Counted from the first letter of the stretch, positions 28,596 through 38,137 are shown. The stretch: 64,000 bases of DNA from Psychrobacter immobilis (GCF_904846065.1 NZ_CAJGZV010000001.1:1302001-1366000); one strand, 5' to 3'. A program made the numbers and translations. Notes: generated from the sequence alone by a model not told the origin.

Positions 28596-30680
28596 CTAAG
28601 GATTCACAGTAGTGCCGTATTTGGTGTTGAAGCGAATAGCTCGACGGCGATCGGAGCTAGTAATTCCTAGCGGGAAGCCATTAGTTAGCACTTGACCATT
28701 ATTACCAATCGATACTGAACTATTAGAAAAAGAAGGTACACCGCTGTTTTCTCCGATAGGTGTAGGCGTGGCTAAAGTAGACGTTACAAGAGCACCATTT
28801 TCTCCTTTTTTCTGTAAGGGGTCTCTAATAATGATATCTGTCAAAGGCACATTACCACGGTTAACAGCTTCAATCCTATAAGCGATACACTGGCCTGGTA
28901 TGATGTTAGATATTGGGTTTGTACTATAAACAGTACTGGCGCTACCCGTATAATTAACACTAATGGTCGTCAGGTCAGTCAAGCTGCAATTATGGACATA
29001 TTGACTCTTGAACAGTACTAGAGCTGCATTATCTTGAATAACATCACCGAAGTTGTTATCAGGATAATTAAATGTATTATTTGTAATGTTTATTTGTCGC
29101 ACATTGCTCGTAGTGTCCACAGAGTATGTGTAATTATTAGGTTCATTCTGAGTAGCACAGAGCCTCGTATTGCTTCCAAGCTGTGCAGGTGTCAGAGTGA
29201 AACTATAGGTTCCATCAGGATTGATGTTCATAGTTTGAGATGTAAACGTGCCCGTATCACCTGCGCATTTGTTTAGGGTGATAGTATGACCTATAGTAAA
29301 AGGAATACCAGATTCAGTTGGTGAATCGTATTTACCGTTGAAGTAAAGATTGTTATTTAAATATTTATCGGATACATCATCTTTAGTGGGGTTTGTGATT
29401 TTACCATTGTCGTTAAACACAATGCCTGAGAATACGTAATTAGGCCTGCCGTTCGTGATTGTGCAAGTCCAGTTATCTCCGTAAGTCATTTTTATGTTCT
29501 TTGGGTCTAAAATGGTTACGACTTCATTATTACCTGAATTTTTACATACATATGAAGCAGCATAGTCTGCTAAGTTAGTCGTTCCAGCTAACGCTTCTGT
29601 TAATGTGTAAGTTTTAGTAGGGTTAACTTTAAAAGTCCCTGTAGTGCCCGTACCAGTAGTGACAGTATTACCTGAACCCCTTGTTGTAGTTGAAGCGATG
29701 CCATTAGTGACGACTGAGCTATCGGCATTATCTTTGATTTGCACAGTGAATTGATCAGTATTCGTTTTACGATAAGTCGAAAGCACTTTTGAATATGTTA
29801 AGCGCGGCTGTGGCTGATAGCAATAACTATCAAATCTAATATCAACTAGTTGATCGCCAGGATCATCAAAAAAGACATCATCCTTATCATCATCGCTCTG
29901 ATCATAATAATTCAAGTCTGTATTGTTGCCGTATGTTACATCTACTCTGACAATAGGCTGACTAAACAACACTGACACTTTACAATTGTTATCTAGACCA
30001 CCACAACTAATGCTACTAGTAGTGTTGGTTTGGCGATAAGGTGATGAGCTAGATATTCCTGTGCCTTTAGACTGTATAGTTGGCTCGACTACTTGATTTG
30101 AGCTAGTAACACCTTCAATAATTACTTGATCAAAAAATTCAAAGTAATCTTTACGTGTAGGGCTTGATGTAAACCCTACATAGTTTGTATCTATATCAAA
30201 TATACTTAAGCTCACATTACTAAGCGCTTGGGGCTTTTTATCAAACTTATTCTTAAAGGTATATGAGACAGTTCTTGTTGTTGTTTTATTAGCAAAATCT
30301 TGATAAAACCTAAAAACTTGAGCCGCTGTACTAGTGGTAGTAGCTGCAATGAATGTTGATTGATATGTATTTACTCCTCCCGCATCTAAGATCCCAGCGG
30401 TAGTTAGAACATTAGAAGCGATCAGGTAACTCTCATTGCCTATACCAACTATATCTTGATCTATTTTAGGATTTGGGGATGAGGCAACTGGAGCTAAGCT
30501 ATTATAATCCTTGCTATCAAAATTATCAGAAATATAACCAACAGGACACTCAACTGCAGCTAAGGCTGAACTATTTATTAAAAGCATAATAATCGCGGCT
30601 ATCAATGTCAGCACCCGATATATATGTTCACTGAATAGTTGTGAAATTATTGAATTTAGAACGTATGGCATTTTATGCAT
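28596..30680 (-). CDS. Exported SdrD-like/DUF11 surface protein
   Basis: 694 residues. A long signal region (L-T-L-I-A-A-I-I-M-L-L-I, cleavage near S-A-L-A-A-V) leads into a domain with C-P-V-G-Y-I-S-D-N-F-D-S and Asp-rich stretches (D-D-D-K-D-D-V-F-F-D-D-P-G-D) that could bind calcium. The middle carries SdrD-like strands (Y-V-F-S-G-I-V-F-N-D-N-G; D-G-T-Y-S-F-T-L-T). The last 100 residues are a DUF11-like module starting P-G-Q-C-I-A-Y-R-I-E-A-V-N at 595, which matches N-Q-C-V-I-Y-R-I-T-A-E-N in the 715-residue neighbour. No barrel or anchor is seen. AGGA eight bases before the ATG supports the start. First gene of the locus. Confidence 0.8.
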   Translation of the reverse strand: MHKMPYVLNSIISQLFSEHIYRVLTLIAAIIMLLINSSALAAVECPVGYISDNFDSKDYNSLAPVASSPNPKIDQDIVGIGNESYLIASNVLTTAGILDAGGVNTYQSTFIAATTTSTAAQVFRFYQDFANKTTTRTVSYTFKNKFDKKPQALSNVSLSIFDIDTNYVGFTSSPTRKDYFEFFDQVIIEGVTSSNQVVEPTIQSKGTGISSSSPYRQTNTTSSISCGGLDNNCKVSVLFSQPIVRVDVTYGNNTDLNYYDQSDDDKDDVFFDDPGDQLVDIRFDSYCYQPQPRLTYSKVLSTYRKTNTDQFTVQIKDNADSSVVTNGIASTTTRGSGNTVTTGTGTTGTFKVNPTKTYTLTEALAGTTNLADYAASYVCKNSGNNEVVTILDPKNIKMTYGDNWTCTITNGRPNYVFSGIVFNDNGKITNPTKDDVSDKYLNNNLYFNGKYDSPTESGIPFTIGHTITLNKCAGDTGTFTSQTMNINPDGTYSFTLTPAQLGSNTRLCATQNEPNNYTYSVDTTSNVRQINITNNTFNYPDNNFGDVIQDNAALVLFKSQYVHNCSLTDLTTISVNYTGSASTVYSTNPISNIIPGQCIAYRIEAVNRGNVPLTDIIIRDPLQKKGENGALVTSTLATPTPIGENSGVPSFSNSSVSIGNNGQVLTNGFPLGITSSDRRRAIRFNTKYGTTVNP

Positions 30681-31310
30681 ATGATTATTCCTATAAGAAG
30701 CTAAAACTTGCTATAAGCGTTTAACTAGTTCTCAATTATTTCACTAACTAAACTAATGTATATATTACGTAACTTAACATATTAAGCAATAATTTCGTAA
30801 AAGTCCTACGAAATGGATGAATGGCAGATATTTCATGACCAGCTACAGTATCTGGTTATAGATGTTAGCTTGTTAGCAAACAATCCTTATATTTCTTTGA
30901 AACATTTCTAAAAAAACTAATGATTATTTATTTCAAAAATACTTGTCATATCACCATTTCTTTACAGCTATAAACAACTGCAGCATAAAAGCCTATAATA
31001 AAGAGTTATTATCATTTGATAATTGACTATAAAAGTTGGGTTAGTATTTTATTATTTAACCACTTTTAAATACTCAGTTCATATGCGATGGATAGTAGCG
31101 CTGTTTTTATTTTGGCTATGTGAGGCTGCTCCAGATGATGAGTCGGTCAAATACTGCTGCATAACCGCACCCTACTATAAATCTCGCTTCTTAAAATTAA
31201 CAAGGAAGTCATTGAGAAAATTATTCCCGCACGACAATATTGAAGTAACACTTTGATTTAATAATATCCTGTCTTCGGGCAGGACTGACTGATAAAAAAG
31301 GACAATAGTG
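30681..31310. promoter_or_regulatory. Divergent region between the DUF11 locus and aceE
   Basis: 630 AT-rich bases. A perfect 8-bp inverted repeat ATTTCGTA/TACGAAAT lies at 30792-30814, about 110 bases upstream of the 694-residue gene start, and could be an operator. A possible aceE promoter is TTGACT (31023-31028) and TATTTT (31045-31050), spacing 16. A 77-codon frame at 31023-31256 is not convincing as a gene. Nothing else recognised. Confidence 0.35.
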
Positions 31311-34124
31311 ATGAATTATTATAAGGATGCTGATAGCACCGAAACCCAAGAGTGGCTGGAAGCGTTTGAATCTGTTATCAAACATGCAGACAAAGATCGT
31401 GCTCAGTTTCTGCTAAAAGCTTTATACAATATGGCAGTTCAAGAAGATTTGCCGTTCAATCGTCTTGATACCGCTTATATCAATACCATCGCCGTTGAAG
31501 ATGAACCGATGTACCCTGGCGACCTAACCATTGAGCGAAAAATCCGTGCTTTGATTCGCTATAACGCATTGGCCATGGTCATGCGCGCGAACAAAAATGA
31601 CGACGATTTGGGTGGTCACTTAGCAACATTCGCTTCTAGTGCCACGCTATATGAGACAGGTTTTAACCATTTTTTCCGTGCTGCCAGCGATCATTTCGGT
31701 GGTGACATGATTTATTATCAAGGTCACTCAGCGCCTGGTATTTATGCACGTTCTTATTTAGAAGGTCGATTGACCGAAGATCAGCTGGATAATTTCCGTC
31801 GTGAAGTCGGCGGCAAAGGCTTATCAAGCTATCCGCATCCATATCTCATGCCAGATTATTGGCAGTTCCCAACCGTATCGATGGGACTTGGTCCGATCAT
31901 GTCGATTTACCATGCCCATGTACATCGCTATATGGAAAACCGCGGTCTGCTAGAGAAAGAAGGTCGTAAGATTTGGACATTCTTGGGTGATGGTGAAACG
32001 GATGAGCCAGAAAGCTTGGGGGCTATTTCTCTCGCTGGTCGTGAAAAGCTAGATAACCTAATCTGGGTCGTCAACTGTAATTTACAGCGTCTTGATGGTC
32101 CAGTCCGTGGTAACGGTAAAATTATCCAAGAGCTAGAGTCTGTATTCCGCGGCGCTGGCTGGCGGGTGATTAAAGTTATCTGGGGTGGTAAATGGGACAG
32201 CTTGCTTGCCAATGATAAAACGGGCGTGCTCAAACATCGTATGGAAGAAGTGGTCGATGGTGAGTATCAGCTATACGAAGCCCGTACAGCTGAGTTCACT
32301 CGCAAAGAGTTCTTTGGTAAATATCCTGAGTTAGAAGAGATGGCTGATGCGCTATCTGATGAGGATATCTCGCGCTTGAATCGTGGTGGTCATGATCCAA
32401 TGAAAGTGTATGCTGCATTCAGTGAAGCGATGAAAACCAAAGGTCAGCCAACCGTTATTTTAGTTAAAACCGTTAAAGGCTATGGCTTATCGGCTCAAAC
32501 ACAAGCGGTCAATAAATCACATCAGATTAAGAAACTCGATCAAGAAGCGTTGATGTATTTCCGTGATCGCTTTGATTTGCCATTTACTGACGAGCAGCTA
32601 GAGACGCTACCATTCTATCGCGCTGAAGAAGGTTCAGCGGAGATGAAGTACCTTAAAGGTCGCCGCGAAGCGCTAGGTGGTCATTTGCCAAATCGCCGCA
32701 GTGGACATATTCCATTGAATATCCCTGAACTGTCAATGTTTGATCGAGTGCTAAAAGGCAGCAATGGTAAAGAGCAATCGACAACGATGGTGTTCGTACG
32801 CTTATTGTCAGCCATGCTAAAAAATAAAGACATCCAAGATCGCGTCGTGCCGATTGTACCTGATGAAGCGCGTACTTTTGGTTTAGAAGGTATGTTCCGT
32901 CAGTTGGGTATCTACTCTGCAGTTGGTCAAAAATATACGCCAGAAGATAGTGAGGCTTTGATGGGCTACAAAGAAGCCATCGACGGTCACATGTTAGAAG
33001 AAGGTATCAACGAAGCGGGCGCAATGAGTACGTGGATTGCGCTTGCAACCAGTTATTCTGTCAACGCATTACCGATGATTCCGATGTATATCTACTACTC
33101 AATGTTTGGTTTCCAACGTGTGGGTGATTTGGCTTGGGCGGCAGGCGACTGTCAAGCACAGGGTTTCTTACTCGGTGCAACAGCTGGTCGTACTACCTTG
33201 AACGGTGAAGGCTTGCAGCATCAAGATGGACATTCACAAATCTTGTTCAATGTCGTGCCTAACTGTGTGACATATGATCCATGCTTTGGTTATGAGTTAG
33301 CAGTAGTTATGCATGATGGCCTACGCCGTATGTATGGTGAAGGCGAGCGTGTTTATTATTATCTAACGCTAATGAATGAGAATTACGAGCAACCTGCGAT
33401 GCCAGAAGGCGCGGAAGAAGGCATCAAGCGTGGTATGTATTTGCTCGAAGACAATGGTTCAACTCAAGTGCAACTATTAGGCTCGGGCGTTATTTTACGT
33501 GAAGTACAAAAAGCGGCGCAGATTCTAAAAGATGAGTTCAATATCACCTCCAACGTCTGGAGTGTGACCAGCTTTAACGAGTTGACTCGTGACGGCATGG
33601 TTTGTGATGATTACAACCGCTTGCATCCAATGGATGAAGAGAGAGTGCCTTGGGTCACTGAGCAGTTAGCGCCGCATGAAGGTATCGTCGTCGCCGCGAC
33701 AGATTATATGCGCAATTATTCAGAGCAAATCCGTGCTTGGTTACCAGATAATCGTCCTTATACGACTTTAGGAACAGATGGCTATGGTCGTTCTGATACT
33801 CGTGAAAATTTGCGTAGCTTCTTTAACGTTGATGCGGCTCATATCGTGGTTGCGACGCTCAAACGCCTAGCGGATGAGGGTGAAGTCGAGATGCGTTTGG
33901 TGAAAGATGCTATCTCAAGTTTAGGCATCGATGTGGATCAGCCACCTGCTTGGCAACAACAGCCTTATTATGATCATTCTCCCGATGCACCAGCACCTGG
34001 TAATGTCAATCCCAATCCTGTCCCTGAATTTGTCGCTGAAGATGATGATGAAATCAGCAATGAGGGTCGGGCTGAAGATCAAGCGGATGCGACTTTACTT
34101 AATAACGGTGATGTCAAAGAATAA
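31311..34124 (+). CDS. aceE: Pyruvate dehydrogenase E1 component (homodimeric)
   Basis: Decarboxylates pyruvate with thiamine diphosphate and passes the acetyl group to E2. 937 residues from ATG 31311; a GTG one codon earlier is less likely given AGGA eight bases before the ATG. Family motifs: Y-Y-Q-G-H-S-A-P-G-I-Y-A-R near 138, the ThDP motif G-D-G-E-T-D-E-P-E-S with V-V-N-C-N-L-Q-R-L-D-G, and the C-terminal G-T-D-G-Y-G-R-S-D-T-R. It is about 50 residues longer than E. coli AceE, the excess being a C-terminal Pro/Asp/Glu-rich tail (about 895-937). aceF follows 25 bases later in one operon; no pdhR or lpd gene is in the window. Confidence 0.97.
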   Translation: MNYYKDADSTETQEWLEAFESVIKHADKDRAQFLLKALYNMAVQEDLPFNRLDTAYINTIAVEDEPMYPGDLTIERKIRALIRYNALAMVMRANKNDDDLGGHLATFASSATLYETGFNHFFRAASDHFGGDMIYYQGHSAPGIYARSYLEGRLTEDQLDNFRREVGGKGLSSYPHPYLMPDYWQFPTVSMGLGPIMSIYHAHVHRYMENRGLLEKEGRKIWTFLGDGETDEPESLGAISLAGREKLDNLIWVVNCNLQRLDGPVRGNGKIIQELESVFRGAGWRVIKVIWGGKWDSLLANDKTGVLKHRMEEVVDGEYQLYEARTAEFTRKEFFGKYPELEEMADALSDEDISRLNRGGHDPMKVYAAFSEAMKTKGQPTVILVKTVKGYGLSAQTQAVNKSHQIKKLDQEALMYFRDRFDLPFTDEQLETLPFYRAEEGSAEMKYLKGRREALGGHLPNRRSGHIPLNIPELSMFDRVLKGSNGKEQSTTMVFVRLLSAMLKNKDIQDRVVPIVPDEARTFGLEGMFRQLGIYSAVGQKYTPEDSEALMGYKEAIDGHMLEEGINEAGAMSTWIALATSYSVNALPMIPMYIYYSMFGFQRVGDLAWAAGDCQAQGFLLGATAGRTTLNGEGLQHQDGHSQILFNVVPNCVTYDPCFGYELAVVMHDGLRRMYGEGERVYYYLTLMNENYEQPAMPEGAEEGIKRGMYLLEDNGSTQVQLLGSGVILREVQKAAQILKDEFNITSNVWSVTSFNELTRDGMVCDDYNRLHPMDEERVPWVTEQLAPHEGIVVAATDYMRNYSEQIRAWLPDNRPYTTLGTDGYGRSDTRENLRSFFNVDAAHIVVATLKRLADEGEVEMRLVKDAISSLGIDVDQPPAWQQQPYYDHSPDAPAPGNVNPNPVPEFVAEDDDEISNEGRAEDQADATLLNNGDVKE

Positions 34125-34149
34125 TAATTATAAGACTAGGAGATAAATC

Positions 34150-35883
34150 ATGGATATTAAAGCCCCCGATTTGGGTGTTGATAGCGCCGAAGTCAGCGAA
34201 ATTATGGTAGAAGTGGGTGATGTCATCGCAAAAGATGACAACATCATTCTATTAGAATCTGACAAAGCCTCGGTTGAAGTACCAAGTTCTGCTGCTGGCA
34301 AAGTCACCAAAATCAGCGTTGCTGTTGGTGATCAGGTCAGTGAAGGTATGGTGCTTATCGAGCTTGAAAGTGCAGGAGACAGTACGGAAAGTGATGACGG
34401 TAGCGCTGCTGATGACAACCAACAAGCGAGTGATACAGAAGCCGCTGCTGCTAAGGCAGAAGCAAAAGTCGAGCCTGCTGCAACTGAATCAAAGCCATTA
34501 GAGCCTAGTGACGAGCCTGCGTCTAACGCTGGTAAATCGACCACTCATGCATTGCCAGATTTAGGTGTTGATGAAGCGCAAGTTTCTGAAATCATGGTCA
34601 GTGTTGGTGACATCGTGACTGCGGAACAATCAATCCTATTGATTGAATCTGACAAAGCATCGGTAGAAGTACCCGCACCAGTCGCTGGTAAGATTGAAAA
34701 AATCTTAGTTCAGACTGGTGATATGGTTGCCAATGGTCAAGACTTTATCGTTATCATGAGTAGTGGTGCAGATGCTGCTGATACAAGTGAGTCTACATCA
34801 GATAGCGCTGAGCCAAAGCCTTCAGCACCAGCCAAATCAGAAGAGAAAGCTGCTGCTAAAACAACGGGTGAGCCAAAACAGGCAGAAAAATCTACAACGC
34901 CTAATGCGGTCGCTAGTAAGCAAGCTGATAAGCTGACTGAAGCACAGGTCAATGAAAAGTTGGTTGACGTATATGCAGGTCCAGCCGTACGTAAGCTGGC
35001 GCGTCAGTTAGGTGTCGATATCACCCAAGTGAATGGTTCGGCACTAAATGATCGCATTCTAAAAGAAGACTTGTTTGCGCATGTTAAAGAAAGCCTAAGC
35101 ACTCAAAAAGCGGCACCTGCCAGTGGCAATGTAGCCAGCGCTAGCCTGCCAAGCTTACCTGACATGAGTAACGTTGAGATTTGGGGTGAAACAACAACCC
35201 AAGACCTTAGCCGTCTACAAAAAGTCTCAATACCGCAGCTCAACTACAATACCTTGTTGCCACAAGTGACCCAGTTTGATTTGTCTGATATCACTGAGAC
35301 AGAAAAACTGCGTGGCGAGCTAAAAGGTAGCATGAAAGCAGAAGGTATCGGCTTCACGATTTTAGCGTTCGTGGTCAAAGCGACGGCCTATGCCTTAACG
35401 CAGCATCCACGCTTTAACAGTCATTTAAGCGACGACAATACCCAAGTTATCTTACGTAAAAGCGTAAATATGGGCATCGCGGTGGCAACGGATGATGGTC
35501 TCATCGTACCTGTTATCAAGAATGTGCAGGATAAAGGCTTGAAGCAAATCGCCATTGAAATTGGTGAGCTTGCGGTAAAAGCGCGTGACAAAAAACTCAC
35601 TACTAAAGATTTGCAAGGCGCAAGCTTTACCATATCAAGCCAAGGCAACTTGGGTGGCACTGCCTTTACGCCATTAGTAAATTGGCCTCAAGTGGGTATT
35701 TTAGGCGTGTCTGAGGCAAGCATGCAGCCACGTTGGGATGCTAAAAAGCAAAGCTTTGAGCCGCGCCTCATGTTGCCATTGTCACTGTCTTATGATCACC
35801 GTGTGATTAATGGCGCGGATGCTGCCGTATTTACCCGCTATATCGCAACATTGCTGGCTGATCCGCGCCGTATTTTGCTGTAA
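34150..35883 (+). CDS. aceF: Dihydrolipoyllysine acetyltransferase (PDH E2)
   Basis: 577 residues; core of the pyruvate dehydrogenase complex. Two lipoyl domains at about 1-75 and 133-205 carry E-S-D-K-A-S-V-E-V with lipoylated Lys39 and Lys169. Ala/Pro/Ser/Glu-rich linkers separate them. The E1/E3-binding domain is at about 275-310 (A-G-P-A-V-R-K-L-A-R-Q-L-G-V-D). The catalytic domain ends with Y-D-H-R-V-I-N-G, catalytic His550. Two lipoyl domains is between the three of E. coli and one of many others. AGGAG seven bases before the ATG gives a strong start. A terminator follows 25 bases after the stop. Confidence 0.97.
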   Translation: MDIKAPDLGVDSAEVSEIMVEVGDVIAKDDNIILLESDKASVEVPSSAAGKVTKISVAVGDQVSEGMVLIELESAGDSTESDDGSAADDNQQASDTEAAAAKAEAKVEPAATESKPLEPSDEPASNAGKSTTHALPDLGVDEAQVSEIMVSVGDIVTAEQSILLIESDKASVEVPAPVAGKIEKILVQTGDMVANGQDFIVIMSSGADAADTSESTSDSAEPKPSAPAKSEEKAAAKTTGEPKQAEKSTTPNAVASKQADKLTEAQVNEKLVDVYAGPAVRKLARQLGVDITQVNGSALNDRILKEDLFAHVKESLSTQKAAPASGNVASASLPSLPDMSNVEIWGETTTQDLSRLQKVSIPQLNYNTLLPQVTQFDLSDITETEKLRGELKGSMKAEGIGFTILAFVVKATAYALTQHPRFNSHLSDDNTQVILRKSVNMGIAVATDDGLIVPVIKNVQDKGLKQIAIEIGELAVKARDKKLTTKDLQGASFTISSQGNLGGTAFTPLVNWPQVGILGVSEASMQPRWDAKKQSFEPRLMLPLSLSYDHRVINGADAAVFTRYIATLLADPRRILL

Positions 35884-35908
35884 GAATCGTTTGTACTAAA
35901 AGGATCTG

Positions 35909-35941
35909 AAAAAAAGACTGTCTTAGGATGGTCTTTTTTTT
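35909..35941 (+). terminator. aceF terminator
   Basis: Ten-bp stem AAAAAAAGAC/GTCTTTTTTT with a 12-base loop and T-run, 26 bases past aceF. Confidence 0.8.
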
Positions 35942-36017
35942 ATGCTTAAAATTTGTTAATCCATGGTTGCCAGATTTTTAGCGGTTAATGACTTTAGCAC
36001 AATCGTTTCTATCTATA

Positions 36018-36748
36018 ATCTTTTTGGGGCTGTAGTAGATAAGCACTATGCTAGACTACTTTTATGAAGATAACCCGTTGTAAACTAAGTAAAAAAGTAC
36101 AGCGAAGACTGTTAGAGTTTTTTGCAGCTGAAGTAACCGCTAGAACAGCCGCAGATTTGCTCGACATTCAACCTAACACTGCGGCACTTTTTTATCATAA
36201 AATTAGACTTGTAATAGACGACCATCTCTCATTAGAAGCTGATGAGCTCTTTGATGGTGAAGTCGAATTAGATGAAAGTTACTTTGGCGGCGTACGCAAA
36301 GGCAAAAGAGGTCGCGGGGCTGCTGGTAAGACAGCTGTATTTGGTATTCTAAAACGAAATGGTAAGGTTTATACCATTGTCGTAGCAGACACCAAACAGA
36401 CGACTCTAATGCCTGTCATCAAACGTAAAATCAAGCCTGACAGCTTTGTTTATACTGATAGTTATCGAAGTTACAATGCGTTAGATGTGAGCGAGTTTAA
36501 ACACCTCAGAGTCAATCACTCTAAAGAGTTTACTTGCGGTAAAAACAATCACATCAATGGCATTGAGAACTTTTGGAACCAGTCTAAACGAATACTCAGA
36601 AAATATAATGGGATCGATAAGAAGAACTTCCATTTATTTTTAAAAGAGTGTGAGTTTAGATTCAACTATGGATCACCGTCTACTCAGCTTAAAACTCTGA
36701 GAATATGGTGTGATGTTTAATCCTTATCTACTACAGCCCCATCTTTTT
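36018..36748 (+). mobile_element. Intact IS1595-family (IS1016-like) insertion sequence with target duplication
   Basis: The element proper is 36026-36740 (715 bp). Its ends are perfect 18-bp inverted repeats, GGGGCTGTAGTAGATAAG at 36026-36043 and its complement at 36723-36740. An exact 8-bp direct repeat ATCTTTTT flanks it (36018-36025, 36741-36748), the target duplication length known for the IS1595 family. One transposase gene fills it. It sits between the aceF terminator and the ompW terminator and interrupts no gene. Perfect ends, perfect duplication and an undamaged gene point to a recent insertion. Confidence 0.95.
36064..36720 (+). CDS. IS1595-family transposase
   Basis: 218 residues with the DDE/DDN-type catalytic core of ISXO2-like transposases: V-E-L-D-E-S-Y-F-G-G near 78 (first Asp), V-Y-T-D-S-Y-R-S-Y near 142 (second Asp), and H-I-N-G-I-E-N-F-W-N-Q-S-K-R near 168 (Asn/Glu region). 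The N-terminal part (about 1-60) is helical DNA-binding (A-R-T-A-A-D-L-L-D-I-Q-P-N-T) and has no Cys4 zinc ribbon, as in the short IS1016 subgroup. The gene starts 20 bases inside the left end and stops three bases before the right repeat. Confidence 0.95.
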   Translation: MKITRCKLSKKVQRRLLEFFAAEVTARTAADLLDIQPNTAALFYHKIRLVIDDHLSLEADELFDGEVELDESYFGGVRKGKRGRGAAGKTAVFGILKRNGKVYTIVVADTKQTTLMPVIKRKIKPDSFVYTDSYRSYNALDVSEFKHLRVNHSKEFTCGKNNHINGIENFWNQSKRILRKYNGIDKKNFHLFLKECEFRFNYGSPSTQLKTLRIWCDV

Positions 36749-36781
36749 ATCTATAATCATTGCCGCTTAAACTTTAAGCAC

Positions 36782-36813
36782 AAAAAAGCCGGCGATTAAG
36801 CCAGCTTTTTTTA
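36782..36813. terminator. Terminator downstream of ompW
   Basis: AAAAAAGCCGGC / GCCAGCTTTTTT hairpin (one mismatch) with A- and T-runs; serves the minus-strand ompW gene 22 bases away. Confidence 0.75.
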
Positions 36814-36834
36814 TTCACATTACTTTATGTTATA

Positions 36835-37479
36835 TTAGAAAGTTTTAACAAAAGCAACGCCATATACCCAAGGGCTGATGTCAACTTCACCAAGTTCAAT
36901 GGTCTCACCATTAGCTTTTACGCTGGCGTCTGTTTTGATGTCCATATAGCGAGCATCAATACGGAAGTATTCAGTTGGGGCAAAAGGTATGTCAAGACCG
37001 ATGTGACCAGCAACGCCAACGCTGTCATCAAGTTCTAATTTTTCGAAAGCATCGCTATAGATTTTTTCTTTAAAGAAAGTCGTATAGTTCACACCAACAC
37101 CAACAAATGGCTTCACATTCATAGGCATGTTGTAGCCATCAAAGTGATACTGTACCGATAGAGTCGGTGGTAAATGCTGAGTTTTAGCATCGATAGTAGC
37201 ATCGCCAGCAGTTAAGGTAATGTCGTGATGGAATGGTGTAGCCGCTAGTAATTCAATACCAATGTTATTGGCAACGAAATATTCGCCGCTAATGGTTGGT
37301 TGGACATCACTGTCTACGTCGACACCAATAGTGCCATCTGCCAGAGTACCGTTATCGCTCTTTGGGTCAACCATGTGAGCACCAGCAGCGACAGACCAAG
37401 TACCAGCTGGTACAGCAAATGCTGTGGTCATAGTAAGTGCAGCAGCAGTGGCTAAAACTAGGGATTGTAGTTTCATCAT
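36835..37479 (-). CDS. ompW: OmpW-family outer-membrane protein
   Basis: 214 residues: signal peptide (L-A-T-A-A-A-L-T-M-T-T-A-F-A) then an eight-strand small barrel. Typical OmpW signatures are the early G-T-W-S-V-A-A-G-A-H, the middle P-T-L-S-V-Q-Y-H-F-D (from L-P-P-T-L) with K-P-F-V-G-V-G-V-N-Y-T, and the end S-P-W-V-Y-G-V-A-F-V-K-T-F with a terminal Phe. OmpW barrels pass small hydrophobic molecules; the ligand here is unknown. AAGGA before two adjacent ATGs (37479, 37476). Confidence 0.93.
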   Translation of the reverse strand: MMKLQSLVLATAAALTMTTAFAVPAGTWSVAAGAHMVDPKSDNGTLADGTIGVDVDSDVQPTISGEYFVANNIGIELLAATPFHHDITLTAGDATIDAKTQHLPPTLSVQYHFDGYNMPMNVKPFVGVGVNYTTFFKEKIYSDAFEKLELDDSVGVAGHIGLDIPFAPTEYFRIDARYMDIKTDASVKANGETIELGEVDISPWVYGVAFVKTF

Positions 37480-37909
37480 TTGATTCCTTAACGTGATAGA
37501 AGATTATCGGTGGCTATCTAACGAGGGATGACATTAGGTACCGATACACAATGTTATGATTGTTGACTAACCTGTAACATTACAACGCCATTATAATACA
37601 AAACCATATTTACTGTAAGGTTTTAAACGCATATTAATGGCTTTTATGGCATAAATTTACCGTAAAAGGTATATTTGTCGAGGTAATTAAAAATTACTTA
37701 GGACAGTTAGTGTTTGTGAGGCAGGACTTAGATTCTGTCATACCGATGTTATACGGAGATATTGCGCTAGAATTTGGTCGATAGTCAATGATGTTAAACT
37801 CTCGCTGATATTTTTAGAATGTTAAAATGTCAAAAGCTTAGAGTCGGTAATGATGGTCTCATTACTTTTCGAATGAATAACGAGAGTGGGAAAAGAGGGG
37901 TAATATATT
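37480..37909. other. Intergenic region, ompW / small zinc-ribbon gene
   Basis: 430 bases, AT-rich, without a supported gene. It carries the divergent promoters. No repeat recognised. Confidence 0.35.
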
Positions 37910-38137
37910 ATGCTTGGCTATTGTAGTAATTCTCCTCTACGCTGCACAAACGCACGTTCTGTAACGATATTGGATCGGATGGACTCTTGCTGTCCTGAAT
38001 GCAACTTATTTTTGCTGCCTGCTCAAGATATCAGTGAGCAATTACGTGCTGATGAACGATTCTTACGCTTCGCTATCATCGCCATTGTGCTGGTACTAAT
38101 TTTGTTTGCCTACATGTATTATTTAAATTTAGTATAA
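37910..38137 (+). CDS. Small membrane protein with Cys-rich zinc-ribbon-like N-terminus
   Basis: 75 residues. Four to five Cys stand in the first 37 residues (Y-C-S-N-S-P-L-R-C and S-C-C-P-E-C), spaced like two zinc-knuckle halves. A single helix follows at about 52-70 (F-A-I-I-A-I-V-L-V-L-I-L-F-A), so the Cys part probably faces the cytoplasm. GAGGGG nine bases before the ATG is a good start signal. Short and of unknown function, but the combination of a strong ribosome-binding site, Cys pattern and clean helix supports a real gene. Confidence 0.7.
   Translation: MLGYCSNSPLRCTNARSVTILDRMDSCCPECNLFLLPAQDISEQLRADERFLRFAIIAIVLVLILFAYMYYLNLV

Noticed and set aside
31023..31256. 77-codon open frame upstream of aceE
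   Set aside because: It begins at TTG inside a possible promoter, has no ribosome-binding site, and its composition (Cys/Trp/Phe-rich) does not resemble its neighbours.
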